Of a stretch of DNA of 39,787 nucleotides, positions 31,823 through 39,787 are shown one piece after another. Origin of the DNA: Defluviicoccus sp. GTDB lineage: Bacteria; Pseudomonadota; Alphaproteobacteria; MPNO01. Every line of letters starts with the position of its first letter. Position 1 is the first letter of the stretch. The notes beneath the pieces are model-generated. The model was not told where the DNA came from. It searched no databases and saw only the letters and a program-made list of their open reading frames with translations. The stretch spans positions 1 to 39,787 of the forward strand of contig JAPPIT010000036.1 of assembly GCA_028820505.1 (NCBI GenBank). Reading direction: 5' to 3'. The position numbers and the translations under genes are program-made.

Positions 31823-33895
31823 ATGCTCAACGCGTACCAGCGCCGCCTCCTGTTGTCCTATATCGCCAACGCGGCCGAACGGCTCGTCCGACGCCACCCT
31901 GTGGCCCTGGAACTGGTGATCTGGGTCGTCGAGCACGCCGGCCATCTGGGCATCAAGCCCGACCGCGACGCGCCCCGGCGCCGGCCCCGGCGCCGGTGGG
32001 AGCCACCGGACGACGGACCCGGCCTCACGAAAAAGGTCTGGGCCGGCTTCCGGGAGGCGCTGCGCGACGGGATACGGTCCGCCGGAAACCCGGGTCCCGA
32101 TCTCACCGCGCGAAGGCTCCGCCGCCTCGCCGACATCGCTCCCGTACGCGACACCGATATCCGCATCCTCGAATGCCTGCTCCTCTACGAGACGAGCCGG
32201 CTCGCCGAATCGTTGATCGACGACGTCTTCCGGGGGGTGCAGCGCCGGGGCCAGTTCAATGTCGGCCACTCGCCGCTGCCCTACGTCCTGGACTTGTCTC
32301 CGCAGGCCGCCGTCGCGCGGCTGGGGCCCGACGCGCCGCTCGTGCGTTCGGGCCTCGTCGCGATCGACGAGGACGGGGACCTGTCGGTCGCAAGGCGCCT
32401 GATCCGTCTGGCCTCGGTTCCCGGCAAGAAGCGGGACATCAGGGACCTGCTGCTCGGCAAGCCGGGCAGGGCGGAGTTGGAGTGGTCGGATTTCGACCAC
32501 CTCGCGGCGGACCGCGACCACGCCGTGACCCTGCTCGAGGGGGCGCTGCGGGCGCCGGAAAAGGGGGTCAACATCCTCTTCCACGGACCGCCGGGGACGG
32601 GAAAGACCCAGTTCTGCCGGACGCTGGCCGACAAGCTGGGCGTGCCGCTCTTCGATGTCGGGGAGCGGGACGAGCGCGGCGGCGAGCCCGACCGCGCGCA
32701 ACGGCTCGGCGACCTCACCCTCGCGCACACCCTGCTGGCGGGCGACCGGAACGCGCTGGTTCTCTTCGACGAGACGGTGGACCTGCTCCCCGGCAACGAC
32801 CTGTCGTTCCTGTTCGGCGGGTTCGGGCGAAGAACCGTGTCCGGCGGATCGAAGCTGTTCATGAACCGGCTGCTGGAGAACGCCCCGGTGCCGACGCTCT
32901 GGACCGCCAATACCAGCGACCGCGTCCCCGAGGCGTTCCTGCGCCGCATGAAGTTCGCGCTGGAGCTGCGCCTGCCGCCGCCCCGCATCCGGGCGCGGAT
33001 CTGGTCGCGGCAGCTCGCCCGCAACGGTATCGAGGCGGGGCCCGACGACGCGCTCTCGCTCGCGCGGGACTTCGAGGCGCCGCCGGGCGTGGCGGCGGAG
33101 GTCGCCGCGGCGGCCCGGCTGACCGGCGGCGACATGGTGTCGGTGCGCCGGGGGCTGCGCGGGCTCACCCGCGCGCTCTCCCGCGACCGGCCGGTCCAGC
33201 GCGCGCCGGCCTCGTTCGACCTCTCGCTGATCCGCTCCGACACCGACCCCGCCGGGCTCGCGGAACGGCTGGAGGCGCGCGGCGAACGGGGATTCTCGGT
33301 TTGCCTGCAAGGGCCGCCGGGGACGGGAAAGAGCGCCTGGGTCCGGCATCTGGCCGACCGGCTGGGGCTGGAGGTGATGCAGAAACGGGCCTCCGACCTG
33401 CTCTCGCCCTGGGTGGGAGGGACCGAGGCGAACATCGCCGCCGCCTTCCGCGAGGCGCGCGACAATGAGGCGTTCCTGATCTTCGACGAGGCGGAGTCGC
33501 TGCTCGCCGACCGGCGCCATGCGGAGCGCAACTGGGAGGTCAGCCAGACCAACGAGATGCTGACCTGGATGGAGAGCCACCCGCTTCCCTTCGCCTGCAC
33601 GACGAACTTCGCCGACCGCCTCGATCCCGCGACGCTGCGCCGTTTCGTCTTCAAGATCGCGCTCGGCTACCTCGCGCGCGAACAGGCGGAGGCGGCTTTC
33701 CGGACTTTCTTCGACCTCGAAGCGCCGCCTTCTGTCGCCGACCTCGCGAACCTGACGCCGGGGGATTTCGCGACGGTGCGGCGAAAGGCGGACATCCTCG
33801 GCTGCCTCGCGGAGCCGGAGACGCTCGCCGGCATGCTGAAGGAGGAATGCGAGGCCAAGCCCGGGCACCGGCGCCCGATCGGGTTTCGGGCGTGA
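31823..33895 (+). CDS. Tandem AAA-family ATPase
   Basis: This 690-residue protein has an N-terminal helical region (residues 1-230) of unknown type followed by two AAA modules. The first Walker A is GPPGTGKT at residues 255-262 with Walker B VLFDE (D316, E317). The second is GPPGTGKS at 497-504 with LIFDE (D555, E556), and DPATLRRF near 597 carries candidate arginine fingers. The second module resembles cell-division/protease type AAA domains that remodel proteins. GGAGAG precedes the ATG by five bases. It is the first gene of a rightward cluster with a WYL regulator, a metallo-hydrolase, a nuclease-like protein and a Fic protein. The role is unknown; an ATP-driven remodeller in a defence or stress system is one possibility. 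Confidence 0.85.
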   Translation: MLNAYQRRLLLSYIANAAERLVRRHPVALELVIWVVEHAGHLGIKPDRDAPRRRPRRRWEPPDDGPGLTKKVWAGFREALRDGIRSAGNPGPDLTARRLRRLADIAPVRDTDIRILECLLLYETSRLAESLIDDVFRGVQRRGQFNVGHSPLPYVLDLSPQAAVARLGPDAPLVRSGLVAIDEDGDLSVARRLIRLASVPGKKRDIRDLLLGKPGRAELEWSDFDHLAADRDHAVTLLEGALRAPEKGVNILFHGPPGTGKTQFCRTLADKLGVPLFDVGERDERGGEPDRAQRLGDLTLAHTLLAGDRNALVLFDETVDLLPGNDLSFLFGGFGRRTVSGGSKLFMNRLLENAPVPTLWTANTSDRVPEAFLRRMKFALELRLPPPRIRARIWSRQLARNGIEAGPDDALSLARDFEAPPGVAAEVAAAARLTGGDMVSVRRGLRGLTRALSRDRPVQRAPASFDLSLIRSDTDPAGLAERLEARGERGFSVCLQGPPGTGKSAWVRHLADRLGLEVMQKRASDLLSPWVGGTEANIAAAFREARDNEAFLIFDEAESLLADRRHAERNWEVSQTNEMLTWMESHPLPFACTTNFADRLDPATLRRFVFKIALGYLAREQAEAAFRTFFDLEAPPSVADLANLTPGDFATVRRKADILGCLAEPETLAGMLKEECEAKPGHRRPIGFRA

Positions 33896-33944
33896 CATCG
33901 GTGGCGTCCCCGCCGACCATGACGACGAGAAGCAAGAGGCCGCC

Positions 33945-34946
33945 ATGGGAAGAATCCGCATGCGTTACGAACGCCTCGCCGACATCGTCCGCCTCGCCAC
34001 GCTCATGCAGGGCGCGGACGGGCTGACGCTGGACGACATGGGGGCCGAATTCGGGGTCGGACGGCGGACGGCGGAACGGATGCGGGACGCGGTCGAGCGC
34101 GCCTTCGGGCCGCTGGAACTCGTCGATGCGGGCGACCGCAGGCGGCACTGGCGGCTGCGCTCGAACCGCCTGCGCGACCTGCTTCATCTTTCGGCGGACG
34201 AGCTGGTGGAGCTGGAGACCGCCGCCGCCGATCTCGCGCGGACCGGACAGGACGAACGGGCGGCGCTGCTGAGGGACCTCGCTGTCAAGCTGCGCGCCCT
34301 GCTCTCGCCGGAACGCCGCCGCCGTCTGGAGCCCGACCTCGAAGCGCTCACCGTGGCCGAAGGGCTCGCGATGCGCCCGGGCCCCCGCCCCCTTCTGGAG
34401 CCGGATCTGCTGGCCGCCGTGCGTGAGGCGATCAAAAGCGGCCGCGTGCTGGCGTTCCGCTATCTGAGCCGGATGACGGGGCTGCGAAGCTGGCAGCGCG
34501 TTGCGCCGCACGGCCTGCTCTATGGCGGCCGGGCCTATCTGGTGGGCCGGTCGGGCTGGACCGAGGAGATGCGCTACTGGGCGCTCGCCGGCATGAGCGA
34601 GGTGCGGGTGACGGGCGAGGCGTTCGAATTCGACGAAGGGTTCGACCTCGGCGATTTCGCGCGCCGTTCCTTCGGCGTGTTCCAGGAGGCGCCGGTCGAC
34701 GTCACCCTCCGCTTCGACGCCCGGGCGGCGGAGGACGCGGCCGCCTTCCTGTTCCACCCGGGACAGGAGACGACGCGGAACGACAACGGCACGCTCACCG
34801 TCCGCTTCCGCGCCGGCGGCACCCGCGAGATGTGCTGGCACCTGTTCACGTGGGGCGACGGGGTGACGGTGGAGGCGCCGGAGAGTTTGAGGCGGGAGCT
34901 GGCGGAGATGTGCGCGGCGGCGGCGCGGCATCACCGGATTGTCTGA
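33945..34946 (+). CDS. WYL-domain transcriptional regulator
   Basis: This 333-residue protein has an N-terminal winged helix (YERLADIVRLATLMQGADGL then TLDDMGAEFGVGRRTAERMR), a middle helical part, a WYL domain near residue 165-225 (VLAFRYLSRMTGLRSWQRVA, PHGLLYGGRAYLVGRSGWTE) and a WCX-like C-terminal region (ETTRNDNGTLTVRFRAGGTR). WYL regulators sense nucleic acids or nucleotides and control many phage defence systems (BREX, CBASS). The core tryptophan of the WYL motif is replaced by a leucine in GLLYGGRAYLVG. It follows the AAA gene by 49 bases; a second ATG at 33960 is possible. Confidence 0.88.
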   Translation: MGRIRMRYERLADIVRLATLMQGADGLTLDDMGAEFGVGRRTAERMRDAVERAFGPLELVDAGDRRRHWRLRSNRLRDLLHLSADELVELETAAADLARTGQDERAALLRDLAVKLRALLSPERRRRLEPDLEALTVAEGLAMRPGPRPLLEPDLLAAVREAIKSGRVLAFRYLSRMTGLRSWQRVAPHGLLYGGRAYLVGRSGWTEEMRYWALAGMSEVRVTGEAFEFDEGFDLGDFARRSFGVFQEAPVDVTLRFDARAAEDAAAFLFHPGQETTRNDNGTLTVRFRAGGTREMCWHLFTWGDGVTVEAPESLRRELAEMCAAAARHHRIV

Positions 34947-34969
34947 CCGGAACGGGAGCATTGCGAGCG

Positions 34970-36217
34970 ATGAGGATCTGCATCCACCGGGGCACCAGCG
35001 AGATCGGCGGCACCTGCATCGAGCTGGAGGCGGAGGGAAGGCGCATCGCGCTCGACGTCGGCCTGCCGCTGGACGCCCCGGACGAGGGGCACGAGAGCCT
35101 GCTGCCCGCCGTCGCCGGCTTCCGGGAGCCGGACGACAGCCTTCTCGGCGTGGTGATTTCGCATGCGCACCAGGACCATTACGGTCTGGCGCGGCACATC
35201 CGACCCGGCGTTCCGGTCTATATCGGCGAGGCCGCGCACAACATCATGAAGGCGGCGAGCCCCTACGTCCCCAACGGCATGGCGTTCGACGATCCCCGCT
35301 TTATCGCCCACCGGAAACCGGTCCAGATCGGGCCGTTCCGCATCACGCCCTATCTCGTCGATCACAGCGCATTCGACGCCTACTCGCTTCTGGTCGAAGC
35401 GGACGGAAAACGGGTGTTCTACTCAGGCGATTTCCGGGCGCACGGCCGCAAGGCTAGGCTGTTCGAGGCGACGATAGAACGCCCTCCTCGGGACATCGAC
35501 GTGCTGCTGATGGAAGGAACGACGATCGGCCGGACGGGGACGGACGAGGGATTTTCTACCGAGGCCGATCTCGAAGACGAATTCGTCCGCGCGTTCCGGG
35601 AAACGGAAGGGCTCCACCTGGTCTGGGCGTCGGCGCAGAACATCGACCGCATGGTCACGATCTTCCGCGCGGCCAAGCGGACGGGCCGTTTGCTCCTCAT
35701 CGACCTTTACACCGCCGTCATCCTCGAAGCGACGGGAAGGGACACGATTCCTCAATCGGACTGGCCTGACGTCCGGCTCTACATCCCCCACCCCCAGAGA
35801 GTGGCGATCAAGGAGAAGGGCCTGTTCGCGGACCGCGACAGGCACAACGTAAATCGGATTTATCCGGAGCATCTTCCGGGTCTCAAGGACCGGGCCGTCA
35901 TGATGTTCCGGCCCCTGATGACGAGGGATCACGGCCTGAGGGCGGTCCTCGACGGCGCGCGGCTCAGCTATTCGATGTGGCAGGGTTATCTCAAGGACGA
36001 GTCCACCGCCAGGGTGACGGAATGGCTCGACGAGCAGGGGATACCGCTGGAAGTCATCCACACCTCGGGACATGCGTCGGTAGCGGACCTGAAGCGCTTG
36101 GCGGCCGCGCTGGCGCCTCGTATGCTCGTCCCGATCCACTCCTTCGAGACGGCGCGGTTCGGCGAATTCTTCGACAACGTCGTCCGGCAGGAGGACGGCG
36201 TTTGGTGGGACGTTTGA
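34970..36217 (+). CDS. Metallo-beta-lactamase-fold hydrolase, RNase J/beta-CASP-like
   Basis: This 415-residue protein has the di-zinc site HAHQDH (H65, H67, D69, H70), further ligands in VDHSAF and YSGDFRAHG, and a C-terminal HTSGHASVADLKRL and IPIHSF, which are the extra motifs of RNase J and other beta-CASP nucleases. It is shorter than RNase J (about 550) because the C-terminal domain is missing. It would cleave RNA or DNA phosphodiester bonds. It begins 23 bases after the WYL stop, so it is co-transcribed. In this setting a nuclease effector is plausible; that is inference. The start ATG 34970 has GGGAGC upstream. Confidence 0.85.
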   Translation: MRICIHRGTSEIGGTCIELEAEGRRIALDVGLPLDAPDEGHESLLPAVAGFREPDDSLLGVVISHAHQDHYGLARHIRPGVPVYIGEAAHNIMKAASPYVPNGMAFDDPRFIAHRKPVQIGPFRITPYLVDHSAFDAYSLLVEADGKRVFYSGDFRAHGRKARLFEATIERPPRDIDVLLMEGTTIGRTGTDEGFSTEADLEDEFVRAFRETEGLHLVWASAQNIDRMVTIFRAAKRTGRLLLIDLYTAVILEATGRDTIPQSDWPDVRLYIPHPQRVAIKEKGLFADRDRHNVNRIYPEHLPGLKDRAVMMFRPLMTRDHGLRAVLDGARLSYSMWQGYLKDESTARVTEWLDEQGIPLEVIHTSGHASVADLKRLAAALAPRMLVPIHSFETARFGEFFDNVVRQEDGVWWDV

Positions 36218-36251
36218 ACTAAGTCGGTACGACAAGGAAGGAAATTTCGTT

Positions 36252-37220
36252 ATGACTAAGTCGACTACGCCCAGCTATCGACGCGCTCCCTCGGAAGATT
36301 TTATGTGTCTCTTGAAGCAGGGTCCTCTCTCACCCCTGTTGCATCTTGGAGCACAGAAAATCGCCGACCGCCATCATGATGTTCATTTGCGTACCGGCGA
36401 TGAAGTCCATGTCTATTGTGGCCTTACGAGACTTGTGGCCGCCAAGCGTCGTGGACGCGACGGAAAAATAGAAGTTTCCGCGCACAATACGTACGCTAGC
36501 CAACCCTGCGCGAAGGGCCTGTTTCGAGTCTGGAGCGAAGAAGAAGACGACGGGAGCTTTGCAACTGCTCTAAATCGATATCTGGAAAAAGTGTGCGTGG
36601 CGTCTCGGCATACCGAGAAGGAAGGTGAAGTACAGACGACTTGGTCACGCGTGAGATCGCCCTGGACGGCCCTCGATAGGGAAGCCGTCTTGAGTTACGA
36701 GAACGAACAACAAGCTGAGGAAGGTCGGAAATTTTCGGAAGTCGAGAGAGCTCGTTCCTCATTGAAAACGATTGCTGTAGAGCGTCCGGGGGGGCGTTGG
36801 ATGGAGCCGCCGTTGCCGGGTAAGGAACTCGATCAACTAGCTGTGGACGGCGAAGGAAATCTTGTTCTTATTGAGCTCAAACATGCAGCGCGAGATGGAA
36901 ACTCGGCGGAAATCTATTATTCGCCGCTCCAATTGCTACAATATATACACGAATGGAGGCGTGCCCTGGGATGGTCATCGGTGTGGCAGGACTTACAAAA
37001 ACTGATTGACGCACGAGTCGAACTGAGACTTATGCCCGAGGTGTCTCAACTCACCGGAGGTTTACGGGCCGCTGTTTGTTTTGGTAGCGATGGACGATCC
37101 AAAGAAGTTAAGCGGCGATATTACGAGGTGCTTGGCATCGTCAACGCACACCTTCCGCCAAGCGTGAGACCTATCGAGACCTGGAAATTCGAGGATGGTG
37201 GAGAGCCGAGGGCAATCTAA
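36252..37220 (+). CDS. Unknown protein with PD-(D/E)XK nuclease-like motif, low G+C
   Basis: This 322-residue protein is not recognised as a named family. Residues 190-211 (GKELDQLAVDGEGNLVLIEL then KH) fit the PD-(D/E)XK nuclease pattern: E192 and D194 at the start, then E208-x-K210 on the next strand. Conserved-looking tryptophans and the helical SPLQLLQYIHEWRRALGWSS follow. The DNA is clearly poorer in G+C than its neighbours and uses A/T-ending codons freely, a sign of recent transfer. AAGGAAGG precedes the ATG. It lies 34 bases after the metallo-hydrolase and 17 bases before the Fic gene. A restriction-like or defence nuclease is a hypothesis; the motif needs structural support. Confidence 0.68.
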   Translation: MTKSTTPSYRRAPSEDFMCLLKQGPLSPLLHLGAQKIADRHHDVHLRTGDEVHVYCGLTRLVAAKRRGRDGKIEVSAHNTYASQPCAKGLFRVWSEEEDDGSFATALNRYLEKVCVASRHTEKEGEVQTTWSRVRSPWTALDREAVLSYENEQQAEEGRKFSEVERARSSLKTIAVERPGGRWMEPPLPGKELDQLAVDGEGNLVLIELKHAARDGNSAEIYYSPLQLLQYIHEWRRALGWSSVWQDLQKLIDARVELRLMPEVSQLTGGLRAAVCFGSDGRSKEVKRRYYEVLGIVNAHLPPSVRPIETWKFEDGGEPRAI

Positions 37221-37237
37221 CACTTCGGAGCCGAGCG

Positions 37238-37768
37238 ATGACGGACGATAGCGGACATGCCGCGGTGGAACTGATCGCCGCGTATGCCGACGCTTGGCGA
37301 CTGCTGCTGGAGTACGACGAGGACCGGCTCGAGATGCCGCCCGGCGCGAAGCCCGCCACCGGCGCGCTGGGCCTCGACCACGCGGTGGGCGCCATCGACG
37401 CGTTCAGACGCGAACTTGCCGCGAAGGGCGAGGCCTCGCTGCTCTTCGGCAATCCGCGGGGCGATGCGCTGGAAGCCATTCTCGGCAACGTCGAGCAGAC
37501 GATGTTCGGCGAACCGCTCTACCGCAGCCGGGAAGAGAAGGCCGCCCACCTGCTCTACTTCGTCGTCAAGGACCACCCGTTCACCGACGGCAACAAGCGG
37601 ATCGGCGCGCTCTTGCTCCTGCTCTATTTGGCGCGGGAAGGGGTGGTGCGGCCGCTCGATCCCCGGGCGCTGACCGCGCTCACTCTGCTGATCGCGGAAA
37701 GCGCGCCTTCCCGCAAGGACCTGATGATCCGCCTCGCCGTCAATCTGCTCGCGGAGCCCGGCGAATGA
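37238..37768 (+). CDS. Fic-domain protein, RhuM/Doc-like
   Basis: This 176-residue protein carries the complete Fic active-site motif HPFTDGNKRIG (H113 to R121), so it should transfer AMP or another phosphate-containing group to target proteins. The flanking EEKAAHLLYFVVKDHPF segment resembles the Fic part of RhuM-type virulence proteins. No autoinhibitory (S/T)xxxE(G/N) helix was identified with certainty and no antitoxin gene is adjacent. It starts 17 bases after the low-G+C gene. Its G+C content is back at the local level. It may be the effector of the cluster or an unrelated toxin-like gene. Confidence 0.87.
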   Translation: MTDDSGHAAVELIAAYADAWRLLLEYDEDRLEMPPGAKPATGALGLDHAVGAIDAFRRELAAKGEASLLFGNPRGDALEAILGNVEQTMFGEPLYRSREEKAAHLLYFVVKDHPFTDGNKRIGALLLLLYLAREGVVRPLDPRALTALTLLIAESAPSRKDLMIRLAVNLLAEPGE

Positions 37769-37865
37769 ACGGATTTTCGAAAACGGCCGTCCAACCGGTG
37801 TCTGGATCGGGCGGCGTCCCGGGTTTCCATGACGGAAGGGGAAGATCGGCCGGCAACGCCTCAAA

Positions 37866-38390
37866 TTAAACCGGAAACACCAGACAGTTGTTGATCACCA
37901 CCGAGTCGTACACGCACTTCCGCTCCGCGATCAGCAGCCTGCCCTCCACCCGCTCGAACACGTCGTAATACTTGCCGACCTGCTGGATGCGGCTCGGCTC
38001 CTCGACCAGGGTTTCCAGCAGCAGGTAGTTGGCCTCGGCGCGGATCGTCGTTCCCTCGGCCTCGTGCACCCGGACGTTGTTTATCTGCAAATTGAGGTAG
38101 CGCGGCGCGTACATCTCGGTGTTGCGCAGCGCGAAGGCGCGGTCCTTGAGCATGCCCTTGCCCTCGCAATAGACGAGGCCGAGCGGCAGGCCGGAGTCGT
38201 GATTGTCGCGGGCCACGATGCAGTAGAACGCGTCGTCGGTGAAGAACTCGCACCACTGCTCGACCTCGCCGCGCTCCAGCGCGTCGGCGTAGTCGTAGTG
38301 GAACTCCTCAAGCTCGAGTCTGAGGTCGCGGAACCGGGCGCGGTCGGCGCGGGCCTCGCGGGGCTTGTCGGCGGCCGCCGTCCCGGTCAC
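37866..38390 (-). CDS. Aromatic-ring-hydroxylating dioxygenase, beta subunit
   Basis: This 174-residue protein has the NTF2-like fold of dioxygenase small subunits: RLELEEFHYDYADALERGEV, then EQWCEFFTDDAFYCIVARDN, and the C-terminal VGKYYDVFERVEGRLLIAER with KCVYDSVVINN. It starts at GTG overlapping the alpha stop (GTGA), a standard coupling for the alpha-beta complex. It gives structural support to the alpha subunit hexamer. No ferredoxin or reductase gene is in the window; they may lie beyond 39787. Substrate unknown. Confidence 0.92.
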   Translation of the reverse strand: MTGTAAADKPREARADRARFRDLRLELEEFHYDYADALERGEVEQWCEFFTDDAFYCIVARDNHDSGLPLGLVYCEGKGMLKDRAFALRNTEMYAPRYLNLQINNVRVHEAEGTTIRAEANYLLLETLVEEPSRIQQVGKYYDVFERVEGRLLIAERKCVYDSVVINNCLVFPV

Positions 38391-39658
38391 AGCGCCATCG
38401 TCTCGCGGTAGTACCGGTACATCGCGCGGATCGCGCGCTCGGTGATGATGGTGTCGGTCTCCTCCTCGTCGTCGCCGAGCAGCGCGAGGCCGACCCTTGG
38501 CATCGAGCGCCTGAGCCCGTCCTGGACGAACTTGAGCGCCTCGTTGTCCTCGATGCCGAGGAACCCGCCGGGGCCGAAGATGTTGTTCTGGCGCAGCCGG
38601 TGCCGCGTCATCGCCTCGTCGTCGGAGGCGCGGCCGAACACCGCCCAGATCATCATCAGCTCGTTCGGCCCGCGCGGCACGATCAGCCGGGTGTTGAGGA
38701 TGTTGGTCTGACGCAGCGCCGTCATGTTGGGCCAGATCGTCATCGCCGCGCCGGACCACGAGGAATCGAACTCGCGGACGAAATTCAGCACGCTCTCGTC
38801 GTTGAGCTTGAGCCCCTCGCGATAGGCGGCGATCTGCGCGCTGTCCTCCTCGCTCACGTCGGGGCGGCCCTGCGGGCGGCGCGAGAGGAGCGCGCTGTGG
38901 CGCCCGATCGGATCGACCATGATGTCGGATTCGTTGCTGGTCACGAACAGGCCGAAGGTCGTCAGGTAGGTGTGCAGCAGCGTCGCGTGATAGGGGTCCT
39001 TGAGATTCTCCTGATAGAGCTTCCAGTTGCCCGGCAGGATGTTGCGGTGGAGCCCCAGGAGCACCTGCTCGGTGCCGTCGAAGATGATGTCGAACTGCTC
39101 GCGGATGCCGGGGCCGAGATAGTCCTCGACGGGCTCCATGTCCTCGCACGCGGTGGCGAAGATCACGCCGCGATAGGCGCTCACCCTGAACTTCCGCAAG
39201 CCGTGCTCGGCCATGTCGAAGCCCGCCGGCATGCCGCCCTTGCCCTTCACCCCGCGGCGGAACGGCACCGCCACCAGGTCGCCCGCGAGATCGTAGGTCC
39301 AGTTGTGGTAGGGGCAGACGAAGCGCTCGGTGTTGCCGCGGTACTCGCGGCAGTACTCGGCGCCGCGATGGGCGCAGCGGTTCTCGAAGACGTGGAAGCC
39401 GCCCCCCATGTCGCGGGTGACCACGACCGGCACCTCGCCGACATAGGAGCGGATATAGTCGCCCGGCTTCGGCACCTCGCATTCGAGGCCGACGAAGTTC
39501 CAGTGCCGGCCGAAGAAGATGCGCTCCTGCTCGCGCTCGTAGATCCGCCGGTCGGTATAGACCCAGTCCGGCACCTGCGTTTCGTCGTTCGGCCACACCA
39601 GATCGGCGGGCGCGGCTGCGCCGTTCCCGTTGGCGGGAAAACCGCTCGTTCCGTCCAT
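38387..39658 (-). CDS. Aromatic-ring-hydroxylating dioxygenase, alpha subunit (Rieske)
   Basis: This 423-residue protein has a Rieske [2Fe-2S] domain with C95, H97 (CAHRG) and C115, H118 (CPYHNW), and a catalytic mononuclear iron site in NLKDPYHATLLHTY (D221 bridging, H224 and H229 ligands) with the naphthalene dioxygenase spacing. It would insert both oxygen atoms into an aromatic ring or act as a demethylase-type oxygenase. Length is typical for the alpha subunit. Upstream of the ATG is the end of the window region 39659-39787, with its promoter. It forms an operon with the beta subunit. The substrate cannot be determined; the nearby VOC, amidohydrolase and TPP enzymes support an aromatic catabolic context. 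Confidence 0.94.
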   Translation of the reverse strand: MDGTSGFPANGNGAAAPADLVWPNDETQVPDWVYTDRRIYEREQERIFFGRHWNFVGLECEVPKPGDYIRSYVGEVPVVVTRDMGGGFHVFENRCAHRGAEYCREYRGNTERFVCPYHNWTYDLAGDLVAVPFRRGVKGKGGMPAGFDMAEHGLRKFRVSAYRGVIFATACEDMEPVEDYLGPGIREQFDIIFDGTEQVLLGLHRNILPGNWKLYQENLKDPYHATLLHTYLTTFGLFVTSNESDIMVDPIGRHSALLSRRPQGRPDVSEEDSAQIAAYREGLKLNDESVLNFVREFDSSWSGAAMTIWPNMTALRQTNILNTRLIVPRGPNELMMIWAVFGRASDDEAMTRHRLRQNNIFGPGGFLGIEDNEALKFVQDGLRRSMPRVGLALLGDDEEETDTIITERAIRAMYRYYRETMAL

Positions 39659-39787
39659 TCCGCGTCTCCTCCTCGCGGGTCCGGGTCGAGTATCGGACGG
39701 ATGGGACCGGCCCGCAAGCGCGAGGGAGGGACCCGCCCTTCGATAGGCGCTTACAAAGACTAGTTGACGAGCGGGAGGTCAACGACA

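Noticed and set aside
31655-33961. Minus-strand frame of 768 codons opposite the AAA gene
   Set aside because: No domain or start signal; the plus strand carries two complete Walker motifs.
1-39787. CRISPR arrays, tRNA or rRNA genes, transposases
   Set aside because: No regularly spaced repeats, cloverleaf sequences, ribosomal RNA or intact transposase genes were seen.

Overview
This window is GC-rich, densely coded bacterial DNA. It looks alphaproteobacterial: it carries Cpa/Tad pilus genes, a palindrome of the kind repeated in alphaproteobacterial genomes, two textbook parS sites, a VapBC pair, and many catabolic enzymes (Rieske dioxygenase, class II aldolase, Amidohydro_2, split TPP decarboxylases). 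I cannot name the genus. No tRNA, rRNA, CRISPR array or intact insertion sequence was seen. Most of the DNA has a very high G+C third-position signature. The block at about 6.5-14 kb is somewhat lower, and the gene at 36252-37220 is clearly lower, which suggests acquisition.

Layout: (1) 1-2231, minus strand: the start of a MobF (TrwC/TraI-type) conjugative relaxase behind three overlapping small genes of one ribbon-helix-helix-like accessory family, preceded by an AT-richer stretch with stacked inverted repeats that could hold an oriT. (2) 2584-6360: a split TPP decarboxylase pair, VapBC, an Amidohydro_2 enzyme and a glutathione S-transferase. (3) 6489-11316, minus strand: a TPR-SPOR secreted protein, a histidine-rich polytopic membrane protein of unknown function, a Cache-HAMP sensor without output domain, and an orphan SsuA/NMT1-type binding protein. 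(4) 11573-14077: an OLD-family ATPase/TOPRIM nuclease, a likely defence gene. (5) 14280-24375: an incomplete Tad (Flp pilus) locus with CpaB, CpaA, CpaC, TadE-like and TadG-like genes, a split sensor/histidine-kinase pair and an internally duplicated unknown protein; Flp pilin, the CpaF ATPase and TadB/TadC are absent. (6) 24542-26709: a decayed zone with a frameshifted NYN-domain remnant, a LysR regulator and a truncated second copy of it. (7) 26900-31602: VOC protein, polysaccharide-deacetylase-like enzyme, and a LysR regulator divergent from a class II aldolase plus a second split TPP decarboxylase. (8) 31614-31703: two parS sites. (9) 31823-37768, plus strand: tandem AAA ATPase, WYL regulator, RNase-J-like metallo-beta-lactamase-fold hydrolase, a low-GC PD-(D/E)XK-like protein and a Fic protein. 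(10) 37866-39658, minus strand: Rieske dioxygenase beta and alpha subunits.

The strongest candidate for an undescribed system is the 31823-37768 cluster. Its mix of ATPase, WYL regulator, nuclease-type hydrolases and a Fic enzyme is what defence or stress islands look like, and no named system I know matches this order. It lies directly beside the twin parS sites. Other points to follow up are the three-paralogue relaxosome operon, the TPR-secretin reading frame with no normal start codon, and the split kinase with an unclear phosphoacceptor histidine.
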